From the NCBI RefSeq assembly GCF_900100075.1, contig NZ_FNEG01000006.1, forward strand, positions 62,001 to 126,000: a stretch of DNA of 64,000 nt. The letters run 5' to 3'. Positions within the stretch are counted from its first letter, which is position 1, and every line of letters starts with the position of its first letter. Both the position numbers and the translations under genes were made by a program. Under the pieces are notes generated by a model. The model was not told the DNA's origin. It saw nothing but the letters and a program-made list of their open reading frames with translations, and searched no databases. This document shows positions 53,348 to 62,506 of the stretch, one piece after another. Source of the DNA: Chryseobacterium jejuense. GTDB taxonomy: Bacteria > Bacteroidota > Bacteroidia > Flavobacteriales > Weeksellaceae.

Positions 53348-54130
53348 TTACAATACTAATTTTTTAGGAAGATTGTGAAGGAGTTCGGTGTTAATGATTT
53401 CTGCACAGATACCAGGCTTTTCCCAGTGTCCGTTATGGCCACAATCCAATACATAGGATTTGATATTCGTTCTGTCCGGAAGATTTTTGATCGTAATATC
53501 TGTTTTAACAGCATTGTCATGTTTACCCGCCAGAACCAGAATTTTAGCTTCCAGATTTTGCATAATATGTTTTTTATCTGTTCTTTCCACCATCCCTTTT
53601 ACACAGGCAAGAGCTCCCATATTGTTTGTAGAAAGTGCAGTTTCCAGGGCTATTTCAATTTTCCCTTCCAGGATATCTCTTTCATTGGGATTGAATAGAT
53701 TTGGGATTCCTGCTCTGGCATAATGGGCAAAAGCATCTTTAATAATCCTGTAGCTTTTGATACGCTGTTGTTTTTTTTCTTCATCGTCTGCGAAATAAGT
53801 GGAGAAGAAAAGAGTTAAACTTTTTAGGAATTCGGGATACTTTTCTGCAAAAGCCAAGGAAGTATATCCACCCATAGAGTGTCCTAATAAATGTATTTTC
53901 TCTACATTCTGGTCATCTAACACTTTTTTTACTTCGTCAGCCATGAGTTCCATGGTGTGAATTTCTCCCAGGACCTCAGATTGTCCGTGTCCGGGAAGAT
54001 CAATTTTTAAAAGGGAAAAATCTTTGGAAAGATGAGGCTCCATATCACTCCAAATAGAGAGGTTTTCCATAAAACCGTGGAGGAGTACTAAAGTTTCTTT
54101 TCCATTTCCTTTTCTTTCAAAGTTCAGCAT
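53348..54130 (-). CDS. Alpha/beta hydrolase
   Basis: This 260-residue protein has the HG oxyanion motif LLHGFMEN (about 17-24), nucleophile S85 in GHSMGG (83-88), a catalytic Asp probably in VLAGKHDNAV (about 200) and the His in DCGHNGHWEKP (about 233-243). It belongs to the general esterase/hydrolase superfamily, and the substrate is not predictable. No signal peptide, so it is cytoplasmic. It heads an operon with the lipoprotein and patatin genes. Confidence 0.85.
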   Translation of the reverse strand: MLNFERKGNGKETLVLLHGFMENLSIWSDMEPHLSKDFSLLKIDLPGHGQSEVLGEIHTMELMADEVKKVLDDQNVEKIHLLGHSMGGYTSLAFAEKYPEFLKSLTLFFSTYFADDEEKKQQRIKSYRIIKDAFAHYARAGIPNLFNPNERDILEGKIEIALETALSTNNMGALACVKGMVERTDKKHIMQNLEAKILVLAGKHDNAVKTDITIKNLPDRTNIKSYVLDCGHNGHWEKPGICAEIINTELLHNLPKKLVL

Positions 54131-54172
54131 GATTCCAAAATTTTAGGGGTTAACCATTCAAATGTAAACAAA

Positions 54173-54197
54173 AAAGAGCATTTTAAAAATGCTCTTT
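54173..54197 (-). terminator. Terminator of the ExbD gene
   Basis: AAAGAGCATTTT and AAAATGCTCTTT form a 12-bp stem with a single-base loop, and a T run follows on the minus strand. Confidence 0.85.
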
Positions 54198-54202
54198 CTT
54201 TT

Positions 54203-54724
54203 TTATTGAGTTAATTCTTTATAAACCTTTGTTTCCCAAGGTTTGATATCTGTTACGCCATAACGTTCTTTTTTAGCAATCGCCAGGTTGTCCAGCATGT
54301 CTACAAAGTTTTTGTAATTGGCTTCATCAGTAGGTTTGATAATTACTGTGAAATTTTCCGGCTTAGGAGCATTCTTATAAGCTTCGGAAATGATTTTTGA
54401 AACTTTTATTCCACTAAAATCTGTTTCTTTTAGGTTGCTTATATTTAAATCTGTTGCATTGCTTTGATGGTAAAAAACACGATTATCTTTTCCCAGAATA
54501 AATGTGACCTGATTTTTGTCTCCAATTACTTTATCAATAATTTTGTTTTCGGGGTCTTTTGCGGGAAGTCCCAGATCCATCACGTTGGGTTTTGTAAAAT
54601 TGGTGGTGAACATAAAGAAAGTGATCAGCAGGAATCCCAGGTCTACCATGGGAGTCATGTCTACTCGGATTAATTTTTTCTTTTGCTTGCCACCTTGCTT
54701 TTCTTGCGCAATTACTTCTGCCAT
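54203..54724 (-). CDS. Biopolymer transport protein ExbD/TolR
   Basis: This 173-residue protein has a basic N-terminus (KQKKKLIRVDMTPMVDLG, with the Asp in the transmembrane helix at about 25-41) and a periplasmic domain (about 45-173). The membrane Asp is D28, the residue that conducts protons in ExbD. It works with ExbB and TonB to energise outer membrane receptors. The exbB and tonB partners are not in this window. Confidence 0.85.
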   Translation of the reverse strand: MAEVIAQEKQGGKQKKKLIRVDMTPMVDLGFLLITFFMFTTNFTKPNVMDLGLPAKDPENKIIDKVIGDKNQVTFILGKDNRVFYHQSNATDLNISNLKETDFSGIKVSKIISEAYKNAPKPENFTVIIKPTDEANYKNFVDMLDNLAIAKKERYGVTDIKPWETKVYKELTQ

Positions 54725-54931
54725 AATTAATATTTTAAATTGTTAAACGGTATTTGATGAAAACTTTGAAAATCCGATCGTGATTTTGAAAAGTTGATAC
54801 AAAGTTGATGCCTAAAATTTAAAATGTGTAATAAATTTTCATTTTTAATAAATGATTGTACTTAAATGATGTTAAAAACAATTGCTAGATATATTGAAAA
54901 TGAATAATCTGTTTGAATTCTGGAAATAAAA

Positions 54932-54958
54932 AAACTCACACTATGTAAGTGTGAGTTT
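54932..54958 (-). terminator. Terminator of dsbD
   Basis: AAACTCACACT/AGTGTGAGTTT (11 bp, 5-base loop) is followed by a T run on the minus strand. Confidence 0.85.
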
Positions 54959-54980
54959 ATCATTTATATTAATAAATTAT

Positions 54981-57050
54981 TTATTTACTTTTCTTGAAGT
55001 AATTAACTCCACATTCCAGGAACGTCTTGAAATCTTCCTTCGGCATATATCCGGAAACAGGAGTGTTAATAACTTTCCCGTCAGGAGTAATTAAAACGTA
55101 GTGAGGCTGAGAGTTGTTGTTGAAGTTAACCTGTTGGAATAAACTCCATCTGTCCCCAATTGTTTTCACCTTTTTGATTTGTCCTTCCCCAAGATCAATC
55201 TTTGTTTTTTGATCTTCAGGAAGCTCTTCTTTGTCATCTACATACAGAGAAGCTAAGACCACATCATTCTGAAGGATAGGTAAAATATCCGGTTCGCTCC
55301 ATACAAACTCTTCCATTTTTCTACAGTTTTCACAACCGTAACCCGTGAAGTCAATTAAGATCGGCTTGTTTTCTTTTTTAGCAACTTCAATCGCTTTAAA
55401 GAAATCATGTTCCGGATGCATTCCTAGAATTCCATCTTTTTCATCGTGGAAATAGCTTACATTCAATGGAGGCAAAATTCCGCTTAATAACTGAAGTTTT
55501 GGACGCTCAGATGGAATTAACCCTTGGATCAGATAGATCACAAAACCGAATCCTAATACCCCTAATATTTTTCTTGTGATTGAAATTTTAGGTTTTTTAT
55601 CATCATGCGGAAACTTGATTAATCCGAATAAATATAAAGCCAAACCTAGAGCAACAATGATCCAGATAGCAATGAAGAGTTCTCTTTTTAAGAAGAATGT
55701 TTTTGAAACAAGGTCTGCTTTTGATAAGAATTTTAAAGCTAAAGCTAATTCTACGAAACCTAAAACCACTTTTACCGTGTTCATCCATCCTCCAGATTTT
55801 GGCAGACTTTGTAATGCTTGCGGGAATAAAGCCAATAGTCCAAAAATGATAGCCCACGCTAAACCGAATCCCGCCAAAGCAAAAGTTAGTAGCATTGGTA
55901 CATTCGAAGAACCGGTTACGGCACTTCCCAGTAAACTCCCTAAGATAGGTCCTGTACAAGAGAAAGAAACAATTACCAGGGTTAATGCCATAAAGAAAAT
56001 ACCGATGATGCCACCAGCTTCCTCAGCTTTTGAAGATTTATTGGCAATAGAGCTAGGTAACGTAATATCATAATACCCGAAGAAGCTTCCGGCAAAGAAT
56101 ATAAATATGATAAAGAAGGCAATGTTCAGCCATACACTTGTGGAGATCTCGTTGAAGATATTTCCTGCAATTCCATCAATAATGTGGAAAGGAATACTCA
56201 ATAAAACGAAAATAAGAAGAATAAAGAATCCATAGATCAGAGCGTCTCTTTTCCCTTTTGCTTTATCCTTACTTCCTTTGGTGAAGAATGAAACTGTTAA
56301 AGGAATCATCGGGAAGACACATGGTGTTAATAAGGCAATTAACCCTCCAATGAAACCTAAGAATAAATAAGTCCAATAGTTCTCATCTACCTTTGTAGAA
56401 GCTGTTCCACAATCTGTTAATGGTTTTTTGAAATCCAGTGTTTCAATTTTCAATTGTTTAGGATCTAATGTTGAGGTTTCTGCAATGGTAACCTCCGTTT
56501 TAGTTGGATTTTCAGTAACTGTTTCAACGGTTTTTACAGAATCTTTTGCAGGCTCTGTAGTTTCTTCAGTAGTGGTTGTTTCTGTAGCCCCTTTTGGAGT
56601 CACTTTTTGATTAAACTCTAAAGTGTTCGGAGCCAGACAAACTCTGTCATCACAAGTCTGATAAGTGATTTCAGACGTTACATCAGCCGGTTTTGCAGGA
56701 TCCTTTAGCTTAAATTTCTGTTTGAAACCAGCACTATTGGAGTAAAAAACAATAGTTCCCCCGAAAGCTTCAGAGAATTCCTCATGTTTCTTGCCTACTT
56801 CCGTAAACTTTCCGATAAGTTCAATATTCTTTCCTGAAACCTTATACTCAGTAGGAATTCCTGTATCTTCAGGAAGGTCTTTGGAGTAAATATGCCATCC
56901 TTTTTCCATGGTGGCATTCAAAACCGCTTCATACTGGTTATTGCCCAGATCGTTGATGGTAAATTTAAACTTTACAGGATTTTTAATTTGTGCATTAATT
57001 CCTGTTGCTAAAAAGAGTAGGATTAATAAAAACCAATTTCTAAATTTCAT
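54981..57050 (-). CDS. dsbD: Thiol:disulfide interchange protein DsbD
   Basis: This protein has 689 residues from the ATG at 57050. The 35-residue upstream extension lacks a signal sequence and overlaps tilS. It has a signal peptide (cleavage after INAQ near 20), an N-terminal periplasmic domain (about 25-150, with a CDDRVC pair near 132), a Thr/Glu linker (about 155-215) and a CcdA-like membrane domain of eight helices (about 230-510). The C-terminal thioredoxin domain has the redox pair C573-E-N-C576. It moves reducing power to the periplasm. The start overlaps the tilS stop by 11 bases. Confidence 0.93.
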   Translation of the reverse strand: MKFRNWFLLILLFLATGINAQIKNPVKFKFTINDLGNNQYEAVLNATMEKGWHIYSKDLPEDTGIPTEYKVSGKNIELIGKFTEVGKKHEEFSEAFGGTIVFYSNSAGFKQKFKLKDPAKPADVTSEITYQTCDDRVCLAPNTLEFNQKVTPKGATETTTTEETTEPAKDSVKTVETVTENPTKTEVTIAETSTLDPKQLKIETLDFKKPLTDCGTASTKVDENYWTYLFLGFIGGLIALLTPCVFPMIPLTVSFFTKGSKDKAKGKRDALIYGFFILLIFVLLSIPFHIIDGIAGNIFNEISTSVWLNIAFFIIFIFFAGSFFGYYDITLPSSIANKSSKAEEAGGIIGIFFMALTLVIVSFSCTGPILGSLLGSAVTGSSNVPMLLTFALAGFGLAWAIIFGLLALFPQALQSLPKSGGWMNTVKVVLGFVELALALKFLSKADLVSKTFFLKRELFIAIWIIVALGLALYLFGLIKFPHDDKKPKISITRKILGVLGFGFVIYLIQGLIPSERPKLQLLSGILPPLNVSYFHDEKDGILGMHPEHDFFKAIEVAKKENKPILIDFTGYGCENCRKMEEFVWSEPDILPILQNDVVLASLYVDDKEELPEDQKTKIDLGEGQIKKVKTIGDRWSLFQQVNFNNNSQPHYVLITPDGKVINTPVSGYMPKEDFKTFLECGVNYFKKSK

Positions 57051-58389
57051 TTTTCGTTTCATTAAAAATTTTGAGAATACGTTCTGTTTTCTCATCCTTT
57101 GCATATCTTCTATCCTGTCTGAAAGGGATGACTCCAAGTACGGAATTCTTACCATCAGACAATATCCAAATTTTTTGCCTCGCTAAAATAGATAATTTTT
57201 CGTCCCTAAAAAATTTAGAAACTTTCTTTTTCCCCGAAAAACCGGTCGGGTAAAACTCATCGCCATCCTGCTGTTTTCTTAAACACAGTGGAAACTGAAT
57301 TTTTTCAGCATCAAAATCCCATTCCATATTTTTATTGATTCCATCAATGTCTTCAATAGAATCATTAAGGTTGATGGTAATCCGGTTTTCTGAGAAATCA
57401 AAACGATCAATCAGGGTGATTTCGTGTGTGTTTTCAGTTTTTTTGTTTATTTCAATAAAGATTAATTCATCTCTGTTGACAATCAACTGATATTCTTTTG
57501 AAAAAAAAGAACTGTTGTTTTCTGCCTTAAAAATTTTAGGGATTTCCTCTTCCTGATTAAACCCATATTTTTTTAAGATCTCAAACTTTACAAAATCGCT
57601 TTCCTGATCCAGCTTTTCCTTTGATAAGATTTTATGGTCTTGGTTAAATACAGTAAGCTTATTTTCTATCTCCTGAACCTGCTTTTGAACAAAATCTCTG
57701 GTCTGGTTCAGGTATGAAGAACTTTTTTTGAAGTTTTCCAGGAAATGATCGTTGGTCTCCTGTAATTTCGGGACAATTTCATTTCTGATCTTATTTCTCA
57801 GATAATCACTTTTTTTATTGGAAAGATCTTCACGAAACTCAATTCTCTTCTCTTCTGCAAACTGATAAATTTCCTGTTTAGAGAATTGTAAAAGCGGGCG
57901 AAGAATATGATTGTCATTAGCGGGGATTCCACTCAAACCATTAATTCCTGCAGCTTTGGAAAGATTAATGATAAATGTTTCCAGCTGATCGTTCAGGTGA
58001 TGAGCGGTAACCAGAAACTCCAGTTTTTCCTTTTCCTGAATTTCCTTAAAAAAAGCATACCGAAGTTCTCTTGCCCAAAGCTGAATAGAATTTTCCGGTT
58101 TTTTATCTTTTTCCGAAACTTCATACAGGTGGAACTTTATATGATTTTTCTCACAAAAATCCTGTACTACTTTTTGATCCTTATCCGAATCTTCTCCACG
58201 AAGCCTATAATTAATATGGGCCACTTGAAATGAACATTCTGAGTGCTGTTTTTCATCTCTCAAATCCTTGAATAGAGAGGCTAGAACCATAGAGTCAGCA
58301 CCTCCACTCACTGCTAAAAGATAGCTGTGGTTTTCAGATGGGTGAATAAGATTTCCTAATTGTTTTCTGAAGCTTGATTTTTTCAACAT
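57040..58389 (-). CDS. tilS: tRNA(Ile)-lysidine synthase
   Basis: This 449-residue protein has the PP-loop SGGADS (28-33), the HHLNDQLETF segment (about 126-135) and the C-terminal TilS domain with the RKQQDGDEFYPTGFSGKKKVSKFF pattern (about 375-398). It modifies C34 of tRNA-Ile(CAU) to lysidine so that it reads AUA, an essential step. It overlaps dsbD by 11 bases and has a TATCTTTG box upstream. Confidence 0.95.
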   Translation of the reverse strand: MLKKSSFRKQLGNLIHPSENHSYLLAVSGGADSMVLASLFKDLRDEKQHSECSFQVAHINYRLRGEDSDKDQKVVQDFCEKNHIKFHLYEVSEKDKKPENSIQLWARELRYAFFKEIQEKEKLEFLVTAHHLNDQLETFIINLSKAAGINGLSGIPANDNHILRPLLQFSKQEIYQFAEEKRIEFREDLSNKKSDYLRNKIRNEIVPKLQETNDHFLENFKKSSSYLNQTRDFVQKQVQEIENKLTVFNQDHKILSKEKLDQESDFVKFEILKKYGFNQEEEIPKIFKAENNSSFFSKEYQLIVNRDELIFIEINKKTENTHEITLIDRFDFSENRITINLNDSIEDIDGINKNMEWDFDAEKIQFPLCLRKQQDGDEFYPTGFSGKKKVSKFFRDEKLSILARQKIWILSDGKNSVLGVIPFRQDRRYAKDEKTERILKIFNETKNEI

Positions 58390-58412
58390 AGGTGTTGAGA
58401 ATTTCTTTTATA

Positions 58413-58420
58413 CAAAGATA
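58413..58420 (-). promoter_or_regulatory. Putative -7 box of tilS-dsbD
   Basis: TATCTTTG on the minus strand, 23 bases before the tilS ATG, matches TAnnTTTG. Confidence 0.55.
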
Positions 58421-58446
58421 ATCCATATAATTCAATTGAATTTTCC

Positions 58447-58454
58447 TAACTTTG
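58447..58454 (+). promoter_or_regulatory. Putative -7 box of the OmpA lipoprotein gene
   Basis: TAACTTTG lies 21 bases before the ATG at 58476 and lies inside the longer frame, which supports the shorter start. Confidence 0.5.
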
Positions 58455-58475
58455 ATTGATCTAAAAAGATTATTT

Positions 58476-59309
58476 ATGAAGATTTTAAAAATTGTAGCAG
58501 TTTCTGCAATGGCACTGGGAATGACTTCTTGTGTGAGCAAGAAGCAGTATGATGCCTTAAGCACAAACTATAAGCAGTGTATTGAAAATATTGGAGAAAG
58601 ACAGAGAGAAATTCAGGATTTGAAATCTCAAAACTCTGCATTGACAGGTGAAAATAATTTATTAAAAAGTCAGCATGATGCTTTAAAGTCATCATTGGAT
58701 GCATGTCTTTCCAATACAGGAAAAAGTTCTGCTAACATTGACAAACTTGTGGGAGAAATTAATGCTTCCAATACATATATCAAGCAGTTGATTTCTAGCA
58801 ATGCTAAAAACGATAGTTTAAATCTTGCTTTGTCTAACAAACTTAAGAGATCTTTAGATAATGTATCGGATGAAGATGTACAGGTGAAAGTATTGAAAGG
58901 GGTGGTAATGATTTCCCTTTCAGATAAAATGTTATACAAAACAGGAGATTATAATATCTTGCCCGCTGCTCAGGAAGTGTTAGGGAAAGTAGCAAAAGTA
59001 ATCAATGATTATGATAAATATTCAGTATTGATTGAAGGAAATACAGATAATGCTTCATTAAATTCTGTAAATCTGCCAAGAGACAACTGGGATCTTTCTG
59101 CACTAAGAGGTACTTCTGTTGCTAAGGTACTTCAAACTCAGTTTGGGGTAGACCCGGCAAGAATTACAGCAGGTGGTCGTTCTGAATACAACCCGAAAGC
59201 TACTAATATGAGCGTTTCCGGAAGATCTGAAAACAGAAGAACGGAAATTATCATTATGCCTAAGCTGGATGAGTTCATGAAGCTAATGGATATTGCTCCC
59301 AAAAAATAA
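58476..59309 (+). CDS. OmpA family lipoprotein
   Basis: This protein has 277 residues from the ATG at 58476. The lipobox is LGMTSC (lipidated C19), followed by a coiled-coil stretch (about 25-110) and an OmpA C-terminal peptidoglycan-binding domain (about 140-270). The latter has LIEGNTDN (about 184-191), ARITAGGRSEYNP (about 225-237) and GRSENRRTEII (about 245-255). It is likely anchored in the outer membrane and binds peptidoglycan, like Pal. No Tol genes are adjacent. Confidence 0.9.
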   Translation: MKILKIVAVSAMALGMTSCVSKKQYDALSTNYKQCIENIGERQREIQDLKSQNSALTGENNLLKSQHDALKSSLDACLSNTGKSSANIDKLVGEINASNTYIKQLISSNAKNDSLNLALSNKLKRSLDNVSDEDVQVKVLKGVVMISLSDKMLYKTGDYNILPAAQEVLGKVAKVINDYDKYSVLIEGNTDNASLNSVNLPRDNWDLSALRGTSVAKVLQTQFGVDPARITAGGRSEYNPKATNMSVSGRSENRRTEIIIMPKLDEFMKLMDIAPKK

Positions 59310-59327
59310 TTACTGAATGATACAGTT

Positions 59328-59358
59328 AAAAAAGATTCCGATTTTCGGGATCTTTTTT
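59328..59358 (+). terminator. Terminator of the OmpA lipoprotein gene
   Basis: AAAAAAGATTCCG pairs with CGGGATCTTTTTT with one mismatch, followed by a long T run. Confidence 0.85.
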
Positions 59359-59520
59359 TTGTGGTATGAATTATTTATTTTGGATGTAACTTTTAAATAA
59401 GCAGGACTACTTATTTAAAATAAATTAGATATAGCCTTTGGAAACCAATGAGATGTGTTGATTTTGAAAATGCTGTTTGCCACCGCTTATCAGGAATTAC
59501 CAATAAAAAATAATAATCAC

Positions 59521-62016
59521 ATGAAAATAATTATTTTATCAGTAAGCTTATTGGGCTTCTTTTTATCCGGAACAGCTTTTGCACAAACAGAAACCTCCGG
59601 AAAAGAAAAAGTATATAAAGCAACCCATACAAAAAGCACAGAACTGAAGCATACCAAGCTGAAAGTAAATTTTGATTATCAGAATGAGCAAATGAACGGA
59701 GAAGAATGGCTCACGGCATCGCCTTATTTTTATCCGTCAGACTCATTGGTATTAGATGCTAAAGGAATGCTGATTCACGAGGTGGCAATGGATAGAGGAG
59801 GGAACAGAACTCCATTAAAGTACCATTACGGTGACAATGTTCTTACAATCAATCTCGATAAGATTTATAACCGGAATCAGGATTATACTGTTTATATCAA
59901 ATATACTTCCAGACCTAATGTAGTAGAAGCGCAGGGAAGCCCGGCTAAGGGATTGTATTTCATCAATTCGAGTGGGAAAGATCCTGATAAACCTACTCAG
60001 ATCTGGACAGATGGTGAATCTGAATTTTCATCAGTATGGTTTCCTACGATAGATAAGCCTAATCAAAAGACCACTCAGGAAATTTATATGACCGTCCCTG
60101 ATAAATACCTAACCCTTTCTAACGGAGTTTTAAAAGAATCCCAGAAAGAGTCCGGAAATATGAGAACAGATCATTGGGTGATGAATCAAAGGCATTCAGT
60201 TTACCTTTTCTTTATGGGAGTGGGAGAATATAGTGTTGTAAAAGATAAATGGAGAGATGTTCCGATAGATTATTATGTAGAAAAAGAATATGAACCTTAT
60301 GCCAGACAGATCTACGGAAATACTCCTGAAATGATGGAGTTTTTCTCAAAGAAATTAAACTATGATTATCCATGGGCAAAATATTCACAAATTTCCGGGA
60401 GGGATTATCCAAGCGTTGCAATGGAAAATACCACAGCTACTCTTCATAATACAGCCGTATTACAGAAACCGGGACAGTTGATTGATGAAAATAAATGGGA
60501 AGAATATATTGCTCATGAATTGTTTCACCACTGGTTTGGAGATTTGGTAACCGCAGAAAGCTGGAGTAATCTTACAATAAACGAATCGTTTGCAAATTAT
60601 TCCCAATATCTCTGGAATGAATACAAGTATGGAAAAGATCAGGCAGATTATCATTTAATGTCTAATCTCAATAAATACTTCAACAGCCCTTCGGATTTTA
60701 AAAAAGATCTTGTAAGGTTTAGCTATGATGTTCCAGAAGATACTTTTGATGTGGTATCTTATGAGAAAGGGGGTGGTATTCTTCATATGCTGAGGAATTA
60801 TTTGGGTGATGATGCTTTTTTTGCAGGAATAAGTGATTTCTTAAAAACCTACGAATATAAAAATGCAGAGGCTCAGCAGTTAAGATTATCTTTTGAAAAA
60901 GTATCAGGAAAAGATTTGAATTGGTTTTTTAATCAATGGTATTATGGAAGCGGAAACCCTAAGTTGAACTATTCATACACTTTTGAGCCTGCAAAAAAGC
61001 AAGTAGAAATAATCGTGAACCAAACACAGGATCTTCCTTTTGAGTTTCCTTTAGCAATTGATGTGTATGATAATGGAAAGCCAAAACGGTATAATGTATG
61101 GGTAAAAGCTCAGGCAAAAAATACTTTCAGCTTTAATGCTTCGGGCAAGCCTGATCTGGTTAATATCAATGCCGATGGAATATTACTTTCTGAAATTACA
61201 GATAAAAAAACACCGGAACAAAATCTTATACAATTTACCCATTCCAAAGAATTTTTAAGCCGGTATAAAGCATTGGCCGGAATTAAGGATGATGTAAACA
61301 ATCCTGCGTCGGTTAAACTATTATCTGCTGCATTAAAGGATCCTTTTTTCAGAGTCAGAATCAAAGCACTGGAGATATTAGATCTTACCAATTCGAATCA
61401 AAATAAAAACCTGGCAGCTGATGTTGAGAAATTAGCCACTCATGATCCAAGAACATTGGTGCAGGCTGCGGCTATCTCTGCTCTGGCAAAGACCAAAAAT
61501 AAAAAATACCTACCACTATTCGAAAAAGGAATGAATGAAGTGTCCAACGCAGTTAAAGTAAATTCATTAATTGCCATCTGGGCTACAGATCCTTCAAAAA
61601 CCAAAACTTTGATTAGTAAGGTAGATCTCTCACAAGCTTCTAAGGATGTGATTATTAAAATGCTTCCTATTGTGGTTGAAAATAAAATAGATTCCCAAAT
61701 GCAGTATATTGTTCCCATTGTGGCTTTTTATCCATTAGTGAAACCTAATAATCCAGAATTGGGTAAGGTTGCAGAAGAAGGATTCAACAGGATTATGGAA
61801 ACTGATAATATTGCTGCTACAGAAGGAATTGTGAAGATTTTAAATCAGGCAAAATCTCAAATGGTAAAAAATGTTGAGACTAAAAAAGCAATTTATAATA
61901 TGTTGGAGGCCGGATTGCTTAAAAAGAATGAAGCTTTAAAAAACAATCTACAAAACAAAGAAAGTATTAACAAACAGGTCGCAGCATTGAAACAAGTTAT
62001 AGAAGAATATAAATAA
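59521..62016 (+). CDS. M1 family metallopeptidase (aminopeptidase N-like), exported
   Basis: This protein has 831 residues from the ATG at 59521, since the 22-residue upstream extension has no signal-like character. It has a signal peptide (cleavage after TAFAQ near 22). The GAMEN-type exopeptidase motif is VAMEN near 302. The zinc site is H332-E-L-F-H336 with third ligand E355, exactly 18 residues on, as M1 requires. The C-terminal region (about 560-831) is helical, of the HEAT-like kind. It probably trims peptides in the periplasm or on the outer face. Its terminator is followed by the cysteine-knot-like peptide unit. Confidence 0.93.
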   Translation: MKIIILSVSLLGFFLSGTAFAQTETSGKEKVYKATHTKSTELKHTKLKVNFDYQNEQMNGEEWLTASPYFYPSDSLVLDAKGMLIHEVAMDRGGNRTPLKYHYGDNVLTINLDKIYNRNQDYTVYIKYTSRPNVVEAQGSPAKGLYFINSSGKDPDKPTQIWTDGESEFSSVWFPTIDKPNQKTTQEIYMTVPDKYLTLSNGVLKESQKESGNMRTDHWVMNQRHSVYLFFMGVGEYSVVKDKWRDVPIDYYVEKEYEPYARQIYGNTPEMMEFFSKKLNYDYPWAKYSQISGRDYPSVAMENTTATLHNTAVLQKPGQLIDENKWEEYIAHELFHHWFGDLVTAESWSNLTINESFANYSQYLWNEYKYGKDQADYHLMSNLNKYFNSPSDFKKDLVRFSYDVPEDTFDVVSYEKGGGILHMLRNYLGDDAFFAGISDFLKTYEYKNAEAQQLRLSFEKVSGKDLNWFFNQWYYGSGNPKLNYSYTFEPAKKQVEIIVNQTQDLPFEFPLAIDVYDNGKPKRYNVWVKAQAKNTFSFNASGKPDLVNINADGILLSEITDKKTPEQNLIQFTHSKEFLSRYKALAGIKDDVNNPASVKLLSAALKDPFFRVRIKALEILDLTNSNQNKNLAADVEKLATHDPRTLVQAAAISALAKTKNKKYLPLFEKGMNEVSNAVKVNSLIAIWATDPSKTKTLISKVDLSQASKDVIIKMLPIVVENKIDSQMQYIVPIVAFYPLVKPNNPELGKVAEEGFNRIMETDNIAATEGIVKILNQAKSQMVKNVETKKAIYNMLEAGLLKKNEALKNNLQNKESINKQVAALKQVIEEYK

Positions 62017-62048
62017 AGTTGGCAGGCTTTCATACTTTGAAACCTTTC

Positions 62049-62083
62049 AAAAAAAAATCCCGAAGAAATTCGGGATTTTTTTT
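62049..62083 (+). terminator. Terminator of the M1 peptidase gene
   Basis: AATCCCGAA/TTCGGGATT (9 bp, loop GAAA) is flanked by A and T runs of eight or nine. Confidence 0.92.
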
Positions 62084-62506
62084 AATCAAATTAATTCTTC
62101 TTTTTTCAAAAGGGAAATAATTCGTCGTAAAAAATGATTGGATATTTCAGTCTTGTTTTTTTTTGCAGAAGATTGTGTATTCCCTTTTTGGGGAACATTT
62201 TTTTGATTCTCATGGTTAGTTTGTGGTTGATCTTCTGCAATCATTTTGTTTTCTAGTGTTTTTACCCCTTCGTTCTCTTTGCAAACTTAGAATTAATACT
62301 ACAGAAAAAACATCCGTATTTTCCCGGTATTTTGTATGGGATTTTTCCCGAATGTTAGATTATTAAATTCTCTTAAATAATTTGTTTTACATATAATTAT
62401 CTGAATAATAAAAGAATGCGTATATTTAAGTCCCTGTAAAAGGAAATAAATATAGAGGTGTCCGAAAATCTTAAAGAGTAGGAAATTAATACTAAACAAA
62501 ATAATT
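62084..62506. other. Intergenic region upstream of the six-cysteine peptide gene
   Basis: About 420 bases without a convincing larger gene. A 45-codon minus-strand frame (62106-62243) has no recognisable feature. The plus strand just before the peptide gene is very A/T-rich, with a weak TATATTTA box near 62420 that could be a promoter. I see no repeat or RNA gene. Confidence 0.4.

Noticed and set aside
62106..62243. A 45-codon minus-strand frame in the gap after the M1 gene
   Set aside because: No leader, signal peptide, motif or promoter box; length is within what random AT-rich DNA gives.
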